Shown here piece by piece: positions 1 to 13,000 of a DNA stretch of 64,000 nucleotides. The first letter of the stretch is position 1, and the number at the start of each line of letters is the position of its first letter. The notes beneath the pieces were generated by a model. The model searched no databases. It was not told where the DNA came from and saw nothing but the letters and a program-made list of their open reading frames with translations. Position numbers and translations under genes: made by a program. Source of the stretch: Archilochus colubris (Eukaryota > Chordata > Aves > Apodiformes > Trochilidae); contig CM041092.1 in assembly GCA_023079485.1 (NCBI GenBank), forward strand, positions 12,723,127-12,787,126, read 5' to 3'.

Positions 1-79
1 GCAGTCATGCTTTGCATGCAAAGGTTCCCTAAGCATTTAAATGACATCCAGTGTTGAAGAGTACTTCTTCATTTCACTT

Positions 80-94
80 AAAAAAAAAAAAAAA
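80..94 (+). repeat. Poly-A tract
   Basis: Fifteen A in a row in the EPB41L5 intron left of the 28-nt microexon; no transposon body recognised next to it. Confidence 0.8.
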
Positions 95-1028
95 TTACAA
101 TATTGAAGGTTGCAAATAGAGAGACCCCCACCACAGTAACTGCAGCCTTGTCCTCACGCTTCCTAGACTTCCCCTCTCATGTAAGAATCAACTCTGCTGC
201 TACACAAACAGCAAGCACATGGAGGTATTAACATTCTTGTTCTGAAATGTTTTGACATTTTTTACCCAGCCCCTCTCTGTCATGATGCTTATCATCTATG
301 AGTACCTGCTTTTTAAAAACAATTTGGTGATGGACAGAAAGCAAAACTGAGTGACCCTGGTTCTGTTGCTATCAGGTAATAATTTTTAGCCTGATCTCCT
401 CTCTTCCCTCAAGGAAGGGTATGAAGACTCTATGGCTTGGATTCATGTGGGAATTTCACACTGCAACAGTAAGTACAAACCTACACATGCAGAAAGACTC
501 TAGGTAAAGAAGTAAAGAACCAAAAGGCCCCACTCTAAATTGGTGAACACAAGTAATTTTGTATTAATCTAGAAACATTAATAGTACAGAATATACAACC
601 ATCAAAATATTGCAAACACTTATTTTACTGTAATTTTCCCCTGTCTCTGAACTTCACTTGATGATGTATCAGTCACTTAGTCAGAGCAGGCAGGTCTGAA
701 AGGAGAGCTCCTCACTTGCTTTTACCTGATCTCTTGACATGTCAGCACACTTAACAGCTCATATCCAACAAGAATCATAGCCAGTCATAAACAAACCTCT
801 TCATCTGCTAGTAAGCAGGTCTAGCAAAAGCTGCAGTATGACAGCAACACAGGAGCTTTGCTTTTAACAGCCAGTGTTATGTAAAGCAAACAAACAAAAC
901 CCACAGCAAAACCACAATTAAGAGGTTAAGGCACTCTACATTTAACTAATAACCTCCTTCTGCATACACGTGCTCAAGCACAGGTGGCAAACATCAAAGA
1001 GAAATTTAAATACAGGAATGCATCTTAC

Positions 1029-1056
1029 CTTGTTTCTTCAAGTTTAGCAGTATGTG
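1029..1056 (-). CDS. EPB41L5: EPB41L5 exon 14, 28-nt microexon
   Basis: 28 nt, completing Ala and encoding HTAKLEET plus two bases (AG). Acceptor TGTTTTTGCAG, donor GTAAGATGC. It continues the exon 13 frame and sits where the human protein, from memory, reads ACATKPEEL, so the A-x-x-x-K-x-E-E pattern is kept. The next exon is beyond the left edge. It is too short to find without the phase and splice evidence. Confidence 0.85.
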
Positions 1057-4000
1057 CTGCAAAAACAGAAAGTGGTAATTAAAATTTAATTTGTAATTAG
1101 ATTAACAGTTAAATATTATATATTATTAATGAAAACAGTTTACCACTGCCTAAAAGTAGGCAACTAAAGGACCAAAAGCTGCACGTATCCCACGTGTATA
1201 ATGTGTGACAAACAACATTCTCAATTTAAAAAATAAACTAAAAACAATATTTGAGAGCAAACCAAAGAATTGGATTTAAGCAGGTATCTGAAAGTGTGCG
1301 TGGGGGTTATGCTTGACCTATGAAAGAGTCGTGAAAAGGCCTTGGGTTGTAACAACAGAGTGTGCCTCTGAAGAGCAACAAAAAAAATTTAGTGTCAAAA
1401 ATTTCCAACTTGATTAATGAATTTCAAATATTATCATTAATATATCACTGTTTCCTGGGTCCAAGTTTTCCATCTTCATTCAGAAGTCTATTGTGCAATA
1501 CTTGTGGGTGTTTTACCTGCTAGGTAAGCTAGACAATCTTCTTCTGACAAATACATGTGGTCTCCCCAAAGAGTCAAACAAAACCTAATTTTGAAAATTC
1601 AAGAGGAAGGCAAATAGCTACAGAAAAAATCCTACACTGCCTTTAAAAGGTATAATTACTTAAGTCTCACAGTGGATTTTACTTCTCAAAGAGGAATGTC
1701 AATAATAATTTACCTTTCATTTGTAGTGTTCGTCTTGAATATCTCTTGCTGGGTCTTCTTTCAAAGGATGCTGATCTCCTGGCTTTGTTGGTCTTGGTAG
1801 TTTGGTATTCTGTTTTCCCACTAAGAATGCCATCAAAAAGTAAAAAAACCAATAAAATAAATCACTTTTAATAGCAAAAATATGGACACTGCCCATCAAA
1901 ACATCACATTTCTATTTTAAATAACTTATTTAATTAACTAATTTTAGTGGTTTGTTTTTTGGTTTTTTTAAATCCAAAACTTAACACCTCAGAAAGCCTT
2001 TCACAAAACATGGATAGAGTTTTACAGACATCCTAATCTTCATGCCATTGCTGCAAGACTCAGAGCTGAAGCAATGACTCCTTAAACATTAAGTTGCTGA
2101 AAAAGCACATTTACTTTGTGTATTTCTGTTGTGGTCACGCTTTTGAGGTTGAAAATTCTAGGAAAGAGCAAAGCTTAAGGCATGTTGCCAAAGGTCATAA
2201 AGAAAAGGGGTAACAGGACTGTAAAACAGCATCTCTGGAACAGATGCTGTTGCTCCAGGCAAGTCTTTTCTCTGCAATTTGGCCAGACTCTGCCATCAAA
2301 GCAGTAGCAGCCTCATGTTCTGCTGATTCCTTTGTACCACTGACCATTTCTGAAGCAGACTAGAGGGCTTTGCTCAAGCTGCTGGAAACAGCAGCAAAGT
2401 GTATGCCTTCTGCCTCCAGGTCACAACCCATCCCCTTGCTCATGTTCTCACCAACACTGGTGAAGAAACTGACAGCATCCTGCAGATTCATCTGGGACCT
2501 GGTGCCACCTGGATCTCTGTTACATGCATATGTAGTGTCTGACATGGAAATAGCCATTATTGTGGGCTGGCTAAGTCCTAGTATCACTTAGTCAGGAACT
2601 CAGGCATCAAAGGCTTGCAGTGTCCTCAGCTGTGCAAGCCAAGCATCCATTTTTAAAAGGGTGAATGTTCAAGATAATCTATTAAACATACTATATATGT
2701 TACATAGGGAACATAAACCTTGAGAAATCTTTGGTTTCTTACTGTACAGACCAAAACCACCTAAAGATAAATACAGGGGATAGATAAATCACCTAAGGAT
2801 AAATATATCGTTAAATCCACGTGATTTAACAAAACCAATAATGCAACTTGCTCACCTCTCAAGTTCCATCGCTCTACATGTCCTAGGTGAACCAATACCA
2901 AGCTCTCTCCTGTTTCCACTCATGATCCAGGAAAATCAAGAAATGACAGAAGATATGTGCTAGATGGCAGATGACACTGACCTGTATCGGAACCGGGATC
3001 CTAACCTAATGAAGCCCGAGCGGCTGGAGCTTTTTTGGACAGGACCTCGGAGCCGGAAGAAGGCGTGATGTTCCACTGCACATTTCCACAGGTGTTTGCA
3101 GGCTTTGGGATGATCCAGTCTAAAGACAAAAGTGTGCTCCTGCTCCTTTCCCTTAAAGCACACAAAGCACACTGACAATTTACAAGGTGCTTGAATAAGC
3201 TACAATTCAATGCAAATCAAGGGCAATTTCGGTTTTTCTGAATACTGAAATATATGGTAAAAAATATTTAAAGCAGAAAATGTTTTAAAAAAGATTTTCA
3301 AAAGCTTTAGTGAGCTGCTGCTCCATTAGATGAAGCTGAAAAAGGGCTAGAACCCTTCTATTTAACAAGTCAAACCTCTGAGTAAGAACAAATTAAAGAC
3401 ATCATTAACATAGGAAGGTCCTTCTCAATGAGGCCAACATGGTCTCACTTCCAAATCTGATCTCAAATTACCAATGCTCACGTTTTTATAATGTCTGCTC
3501 GAGCAATTTCTTCCCAAGGGAACAATTCTGGCACCTGTTTAAGGAATTCATTCCACTAAATGTGCTACCTAGCCTTTTCTAAAATTTCTTTGTACAATGT
3601 ACACTGTACACTGTTTCCAAATAATGTGGTCTACACTAGGATCATTTCACAAAGTCCATTTTAAAAACAGGGTGAGGAAAAAAGACCACATTTATTTTAT
3701 ACTTAAGTCCCTTTTCATTCGTCTCCTCCCCAATTCACAACCAAAAATCTTGAAAGGCTTTCATGTTAATTCTCAAAATTTAAAGAGAGATCAAAAGTAT
3801 GTAAATTAGTACTGTACATTAACACTGACATGTAACTAAACACATAGTTATCTACCTGTTCATCATCTTCAACAACAACTAGAGTGAGTTTGTTCTTCTT
3901 GAAGTCAAGCCTTGTTATCTTTGGCCTACAAGATGAACAGAAAGGTAGGTTAAGTAACTCGTAGTAATTCAGAGGTATGCTCAACATTATGGTCTAAGCC

Positions 4001-7000
4001 TCTCTACCAAGGTTTTTTTTTTCTGTTTTTGTGTGTTTTTTAAGTTTGTGCAGTTGGGTTTGGTTATACTGTGGATTCTATGTATTACTTCAAAATTTAA
4101 CATTGAATTGTAAACCTTAAAGATAAGAAGTCAGCAACCTCTAGAGAGATAATTCTATAGGAACTTTATATAGTAATTACCTGAACTAAATCAAACCCCA
4201 CCCAAGCACTCCTGCTTGCCTACTTTTCCACAGCTCACAAAACTGAAGCTGGAAAGTCACAAAGGCAGGCCAAACTCATTCTGCCTTACTAAAGAAATGT
4301 AAATCACTGTACAACATACAACAAATCAATCCTTATGAGGACTCTTGCAGGAAATTCCAGCCAAAGAGCAAACATGAACATGACATGACACAAAAATGCA
4401 ACCACTTTACCCCCTGCCTGCCAAAAAGATACCCAGAACTGGCAATGGAGGGACAAGACACAGAAAGCATTTCTGCTACAACTTGAGTGGTTTTCTGAGA
4501 AGTTATAAAATTGGACTAGGCTAGAGGGTTCTCTATCTCTTGTCTTATGCATTGGAAAGCCCTGCAAAAATTCATCAGAATCCTTATAAGAAACCATGGG
4601 GTAACCATTTTATTCGGGTACCTGAAAGATAGAGAAGCATATGCTCATACAAAACTATAGGAAGCTCCATCTCTCCTGACTATATATAGATATGGTTTGG
4701 CAGAAGGTGGTTCTTTGTGTTTAATTAGTCCTTATTGATGGGCAGAAAGGGATATTTCTGCCTTTTACTAGGCACAAACAGACATTTTCTTAATGAAAAG
4801 CCTGCCCAGATTACATGTAAAACTCCACTTCTACTCCTGTTTCTGCCTGTTTTTCAACTGTAAGGCTCAACTCTCGGACAAAAACACCTGCATCTAGAAC
4901 ACCTGAAGAAGCTTCACTTCACTGAGTACATATTCTATATCTGAAGCAATCTGAATATCTGAATGCAAAACATATGATTAAAAAACAAAACACCCATAAC
5001 CAAACCAAAAAAACCAACCTATCTCATAGTTATTCCATCTTTTGCTTGCCTCTAGTATGTTCCACATACAGCCCATTAACATACCAACTAAGAATGCTAA
5101 AAGAAGAAAGAATGTTTTTGGAAACCATGAAAACACTCACAGGCTACAGAATACTTGCACAGGTACCTTGTATAGTGCTCTCATTACTCAAATTATTTTT
5201 TTTACTATTGCAAAATAAAGTCCAAAATATATTTTAACATATAATCAGAAATCTTACCAGAAAAACAAACCAATCTTGGTGTCTCCTTCAAAGACAAGAA
5301 CTCCTGTAGGTGTGAGTCCCAGGCTGTAATCATTGCCATCTCTTGCCTAATTGCCACAAAATAAAGATCATGTTCATTTTGGTGTTTGACCCTTTATCCC
5401 AGTTACTCTGGTGATTAATGTAGTTTATTTGCCCAGTGTTACAATTAAACACATATTTGCTTATTTTTTTTACAACAGAAATCCTGTGTTTTATTGATCT
5501 TATATTTTTTTCTCTAGTTTGCAGAACTTCAGTAAGACTGACTGAAGTGGAAAAATCAAAGTTTCTTGATTTGTCTGTCTAATAAGGACCACTTTGTGCA
5601 GATCTCTGCACTCCCCTCTCCACAGGAGACCTATTTTACCTGTACTTTTTCAGCTGGTAGCTGACTGGACCCCAGCCAATATTAATTTAATTGCTAGGAT
5701 TTTGACATAGCTTAGTCTACATACAAACAATAGTACATCTTGTCACACCAATCACAGATTTAATGCAGAGCAGTTACACTTTGACTCACATTATACCTCC
5801 TAGAAATGTAGACTATAAAGTAGAATGTTGATGCAAAGCCAGATCACTTGTTACACCATTTGGATGAGTATAATATTAATTCCCCCTGCCCCCAAAGCAA
5901 AACCAGTGCTGAAATGTGGGACAAAGCTAACATTGTCATTTCCAAAGGTCACCATGCTGTGGTTAAACATACCTTGACTATGTGCATGTCTACACCATAC
6001 ATTTCCAGCCACTTAGCTTTGTTTAAGTAGTTAGTTTCAGCCTGTGCTGGTGTTTGCCCCCTGAAAAAAATATTTTGCTGTTAGGTAGTTGCCTGAAAAA
6101 GCACAGAAAGGAAGAACTGGTATTTGAGTACAGAGGATAAGAAATTCCTATGAGTTTCTGGAAAACTTAAACAATGCTGACATTTGTTCACTTTCATGAA
6201 CATCAAGGTCACTTCTCTAAGTTTTAATCTGACACTGCTGCAGCAAAAATAACTGCATTTCAAGATTCTGTAACATCATCATTTACTCAGGAAGGTATAA
6301 TTTAAAAAGTTTTACTCAAGAAAGCTTCACTTTTCACATTATATGCTCCTACAAAATATGACAACAATATCAGAATTGTAATTTCTGAGCAAGACAAAGC
6401 GTCAGCAGCATCTTTTATTTATCTCTTCACAGAAAAACCACTGCCAATGGCTGGTTAGCATGTACTGGAAGATATAGTACCTGCATTCTTTCCACTTATC
6501 AAAAATGGCTAGTTCCATCTCTTCAGTCTGAGTGGGAACAAACCTGAACTCAGACACCAGTTCAGGGACATGTTCAGCAGGATCATAGTCTCCAAGTTCA
6601 GCTACAAAAGAACAGCATAGTCAAGCAGCATTCCAAATATACACACTGGGTACTAACAAGAACCTTTGTGTACTCTCCCAGTTTATGTAAAATACTGAAC
6701 TTCTTCTTGTGTTTCTCCATATCCCCCAGTTCTCCCAATATTTGAAGTGTCTGAACAAATGGTCTTGTTGTCTGCACAAAAGCTTCACATTAATTTTTAC
6801 AAAGTGCTACTGACAAATTGGTTAACAAGCTTCCTATAAATGAAAATTATAAACAACCGTGAAACTTAAATGTTTTCCTTCAGAAACCTTTGAAGGTCAT
6901 CATTTAACTCAGTCTCTACTGAGATACCAGTTGACTTAAGTTCAATTTTATCTTGTTACGACAACAAAATCTATTGAGATTTGTAAAAAGTAAGCACAGT

Positions 7001-10000
7001 TCTGACACTTGGCATAAGAATATTTGTCCATTCTAAAAGTCAGTTTCTAGTTTCACAACTATAAATACCTCTGTCCTGCTAAAATTACTTTATGTTACTG
7101 CATAAACATTCAGCTGTTATTTTTTTGTCTCCTTTTGATCTATGAACATAATAAATGTTCTATTGGGTCAGTCAAATGGCTCATCTAGCCCACTGCTGCA
7201 TGCTCAACAGGGGTAGTAAGAGATGTTGTTTAGAGACCCAAATGGCACACACTAGTGAATAGGTGTGCCACATCAAAAGCACAAATCCTTTTACTTCACA
7301 GATGCTAAAACAAGTCCAACTTTTAAAGACTGATATAGGCCTAAAATGCAGAAGCTCACAGTTAGAAACCTTTAAATTAAATAATATCCTGATTTTCAGA
7401 GTCACTACGGATTTCCTCCATCCACTGATATAGAATGACTTATTGATGCTCAGCTCATATCCCCAAAATTAGGAATAATTCTGTAACTTGAAACTTCGGT
7501 GTTTGATACAGGCCAATAATTGCACTGTCTGAAAAAACAAACTACAGATGTAGCAAAAAAAAAAATTTGTGAAATCTTTGGGAAGATTAGGAAGAGTGAA
7601 ATAGGTACAGTATTCTATAGGTATAAACACTGAACACTGAAAGAAAAGAAAAATAAAAGAAAAATAATAGTCTTCTCACCACCTTCATTCTTTTTATTTT
7701 ATTTTAATGCTGACTGAGGAAGCCTGCAGTTCTATAATAATCTACTCCCACTAAAATGCCTGCCTCTGCTGAAAGGAATGCTGTCAAAACTAGGTTAGGT
7801 TCCAGGTAATTTACATAAAGGTACACAGCTGTCAGACAGCAAGATTAAAGCCCTGCTACAGGCTTCATTGTTGGGAACAGAAAGAAAAGATGAGCACAAG
7901 CAGCAATGGTTATATGGTCTAATTAGATCACTTTGTCATTCCAAAAACTTATCCACTGAACCCGTATCTTAAGGCTCTAACAATGCTAATATTTTTAATT
8001 ATGGAATGTATTCTGTTTTCCTTCCACACAAAAGAGCAGGCTGAAAAGGCTGTTTACAGTTTAATCCCAGCTCTCTATACCTGCACATGACCAGGGCCAT
8101 GAGTAGTTCCTACCTGAAGAACAAGATGTGTTTTGGAAAATCTCATTAAGAGAAAGAATTTTAGTGACTTATCTGCTACCTAATTCCTACAATGTAAACA
8201 CAACAGTGCATTTGTTTCCAAGATGAATGCTGTGCAAAGACTTTGCTTGGCACAAATGCATGGCACATCTCCAAATTCCATCTTCATCAGAGGACGGTGC
8301 AACAACTTTAAAGCAGAGGTTCTGGGATGTTTTTTTGACTTATGAACCGGGCTGAATAGGGCCACCCAGCCACCTTCTCTAATAAGGAGCCAAAAGCCTA
8401 CTCTAGTGGGCAATTCTAAAGCTCCAGGCCTGTGCTCTTCCATGAGGTCTCCTGCTTGAAATGACAGCAAACTTCACATTTGTCCCATTTTGTGGTTTAG
8501 GATCACACCCTCATATAGACCACAGAAGACACTGGCCATGAATATGAGTGATGTACAACCTATGCCAGCAACTGAAGGTCAGACCTCCTCTCAGAGGAGC
8601 CCTGGATGCTGGAGCCTCAGCTGGAATCAAAAGCCAAAGACATTAATTAATAAGAGCGTCAGATGACTCAAGCACAGTGCTGCATATTTGAGAAAAAAAA
8701 TACAAAATGTCACATTTTTGGCTGAAGAAGGATTTAAAATACCAACAGGTGCAGTTCAACCATAAACATTCAAGTACAATCATGAGACATGGGGCACTAA
8801 TGTACTTATACAAACAAGCTGCTGATGGTTTTATATACAGAAATTTTCAATGAGTGCAGAACCAAAATTATTTTGCACCTGATTTCTACAAAAAAATAAA
8901 CCACTCATGTCAGAAACTACAGGATGAAAAAAGAGAACCCTGTTTCTACATCAAACCAATTCAGAGAGACTGCAAATCTCTTATCATGTGTGAAAGTGGG
9001 CAGGTTTGCAAACAAGCACTTTAAAAATCAAGTTTAGGGCAAAGCTGCTTATGTTCAGAACTCCTTGTTTGTTTTCCTGATAAATAAATTATTTGTCTAT
9101 ATACAGTCTCAGCAAAATTACAATCAGAAATAGCTGTTTTCACACTGGCTAGCATCTGGACAGAACCTGTTTTCTGGATACAAGAAATAAGGGCAGACTA
9201 AGAAGCTGTTCATGCAAATTCATCCTTCCACACTGGCACCTACTCACCTTGCATGTTATAAGCTGCCAACTGGACGGCTGTGTCAAAAGGACATTCCAGC
9301 CTGCCATAAGAGAAATCCTTTGTTAAAAATTTAGCTCACACTATTTAGCAGACAGCTCAAATGTTTAGGGTGAGAAAGGACTAGTAGATTTTCAGCAAAT
9401 TAACAAGAGATAAGCACTACATTATTTAAGCATTCTTCTTCTGCTACTATTTATGCATAGAAAGCATTTTCCTGAGCACAGAAAACATTGAGGGGAAAAA
9501 AATTTACATTACTTAGCAAAACCTATTAATTATCAAAATAATTTTAAAAATCTTATGTTAAACACATAGTGATTGTTTTTAGAAGTTGTTTATTGGTAAT
9601 ACTTACTTTCCACTAAGAATATCCAGTTTTAGCTGCAGGACAAATAAATACCTGTAGGATTAAGTAAAAAAGATCTATTTTATTATAAAGAACTATTGAT
9701 TAATAGTTCTAAAGTGTCAGTCAGCCAGTAAGAGGAAGCTAGAGTCTGACAAAACCATTTTCTACTCTTTAGATGGGTTTTCAAGACTGAAAAGCCCGAA
9801 TTGTGATCATTCAATGCTTTACCAGATGGGTTTGTGTGCTTTGCACACATTTCAGTTGAAGTAAAACCAAAACTGGAAGTTGTGACAAGTTGAACTACAA
9901 AGTTGCACAGGAAAAGACATGGGGCACTGAAGTAAGTTTCATTTCTTTCTCTTCTGATCCTACTTGGGCAAAGCACAACTTGCATCTTCTGCATTTTCTA

Positions 10001-13000
10001 CATTATTCATAGGCATACTAACCTCATAAGATAATGAATATTTTAGCGTCTCTTAAAAATAAATGTTAGTAATATAGGTTGCTTAGTTAAAATCTAAGCC
10101 AGAAAGCTGACTGCAAATCGACCAAAAAAAAAAAAACAAAACCCAAAACCCAATAGACTGCAGCCTTTTCAACTTGTTTACACTTTAGAGCCAGCTTTTC
10201 TTCACCATTTTGCTTATTCAGGACTCTTTTTGCTTAGAAATTGGGCAAACATTGAATACAAAGCTTTGGTGTACAACATCAATCCTTCCAGATCCAATAC
10301 CCACAAAGAGCAGCCCTCCTGTTCCCTTATGGTAAATTGCTTTCCTTTAACAAGAGAAGAAGTACCCTCATCAGCTAAAATTCTGGCATCCATGTTGGTC
10401 TCTAGTTTTAATTCTACTACAGATACACAAAAGCATTATTCACAAAGCCAAAGATGATGTTTCTGTTTCAGCATGTGCCTTGTGTTTCCTTGAACTCCTA
10501 TACATGAAACAGATGCAGGCATTTTTCACACAGGTTGCTTGCAAATCCTCCAAATCATTTATTATACAAAGCCTTTTGAACACTGGCTCCTACACTGGGA
10601 ATAAGTTTGTTAGGTATTGACCCTAGATACCAAAAGAATGAGCACAGGCCTCCAGTGTACAGTGGGTGTGACCAGTCTGTGCTTATCAGTCACATAACAC
10701 TTGCAAACAATTCCAGTATACTTCCTGTGCTCAGGCTGTGTTAAATGACCTCTGACTGGTGGCATCTGGTTGGAAGCTGGCAGAAACTGTGAGCAAGCTG
10801 CAGCTGTGGAAGCTGACAAGGGGCTGCAGCTGGGTGTCTGTCCTGTCACACAAAGAAGGTGGAACCCTCGGAAAGCCCTGCTAGTGACACCTGTGCCCCA
10901 TAGCAGAGCTCTCCTTCCCACTGCTTCTTTAAGGCATAGAATTCTCTTAGACAAAGTCCTGTTGCTCTCCTGTTCCCTGGGATTAGCTGAACAGCCAGAC
11001 AGGGTTTAAAAGCCCTCAGGTTTCAAGTCTGCCATGCTAAAACCTGTATAGCAAGGTCTGACCGGAAGAATTCAGAGGAGATGAAAATGTTCCGTAGAGG
11101 TAGACACAGATGTAGGCTGAATTTTGCTTATGGTTACTATTTTTAAAGACTGTTAAATATTTATTCAGGAACACGAATGAGGAGGTAAAACATTCTTCCC
11201 AGATCAGCCAGGAAGTATTAAAGAGCAGTTACAACATTATGTTAACACATGCAAGTATGAAGTGGCACAACAGGGTACATATGGCTGTAAGGGGTAATGC
11301 TACTATAATCTTCCTGATAGCGCTCCTAGGGATTTGGATCAAAGATCTGCACAGACATAAACCTGAACAACAAACAAATGTACCTCATGCTCCTACAAAT
11401 GGCTGAAGACACTGAATGCCTACAGCTAACATGAAACATAACAGCTTCATCTTCTCTCCAAAAGTTATGATCAGCAATGGAGACAACACAAATAAACATT
11501 GCCTTTTACAACAGATTCATACTTCTGACAGATGGTAGGCTGTATTCTCTTTCAAAGCACCCCAAGTATGCCACAGTCTCACATGAAATGCAGCATTATG
11601 AACGGATTTGTGAAATGCTTTAATCAAGAGAAACTGCAGCTCACCTGATACTACAATCCTATACATAGAGTACTGTCAATCCACATCTCAACGTGGTAAA
11701 GACTATTTTCCATTTACATAAGATCTGCAAGGACCACAGAATGAGTTACATTAACTGGACTTATTTAAAGAGAAGCTTGAACTTGCAATTCAACGTTTTT
11801 CTGCCTAAAGAGACAGAATGACTGCATACAGAATAAATTAAATCCAGTTGAAGAAGAGAAATTGTATCTGTTCTTTTCAGTAAAAACCTCTGTCCACTGT
11901 GTTTAAGATACTCAGATCAGTTACCCGAATCACCTGACAAAAAATGGCGCAACAAGAAATATAGTAAATAAATATATAATTTACTATTAGAGCTCATTTA
12001 TTTCATGAGGGCAACATTACAAACACTTACAAAAAGCAAGCACCTCTTAAGAATTCTCCAAAATATCATGTAACTGTCTTAATATCACAAAAACTTGTTC
12101 CCGGCCTTATTTGAGTATCTCTTCCCATGCAAAATCCCTCTTACCTTGTTAGCTCTTCCCGTAGGTTGTTGGGCTCTGACGAGTAAAACTTTACACGAAA
12201 ATGCAGACAATAGGGTGGGCCAACTGCAAAGCAGAATTCATTCAAGATAGCAGTAACAGTTACTGGAGGAGACAATTTTTTTATTACACAGTATTGCATC
12301 ACAAAACTTGACTGAAATTGGCTCTGTCCTAACACAAAGTCTTAAGGCAAGAATTCCTTTGTGACAGGGAAATGAATGAAAAACATTAGAGTGAAAGGAT
12401 ACTTAAATTTTTGTACAAAATAATTTTATATGTTACAAGTTAATCCCACAGTTGTATCACATTAAGTTGATTTGTCTAGCCAAGAGCACACAAATCTAGG
12501 TTAATCCCTATATTTAAGAACAACATCCATAAAGAAAGCTGTGCATCTCAGTTCTGAAGTTCACCAAACCATGGGGAACTCTTGGGTCTCTGTAACACCT
12601 TCTCAGGGCCCTGGGAAATACCCACTGCTGACAACTCTGACCTCTATTCCATAGAAGTGTAGGACCTATTTCAAGGGGATTTAACAGACCCTCCCTGTGG
12701 AAAAAATAATCCTTTCTGGAAACCAAAGAGTTAATTCAGCAAAAGGATGGATTAACAGATCTTTAAAAATATGCAGTGCTCTGCTGATTCTTGCATCTGA
12801 CAGGAGGAATTTTCTCCCTCTCAGTGCTTCCAAAACATGTTGTATTAACACAGCACCACGAACCCCTGAAGACTTCCCACATTGGAGAGCAAGGAAGCTG
12901 CTAAACAAAAATCAGCCGATGCCACAGCTTACTCAAGCATGCACCACTGAAACAACCAGGCCACACAAACCCTTCTGCAGCAGGTAAGGACCAGGTGGAC

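Larger units (their letters stand above)
6602..12144 (-). other. EPB41L5: EPB41L5 introns around exons 6 and 7
   Basis: Apart from exons at 9248-9300 and 9607-9651 and a possible old repeat near 7160-7260, nothing was recognised in this stretch. Short ORFs show no domain. Confidence 0.7.
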
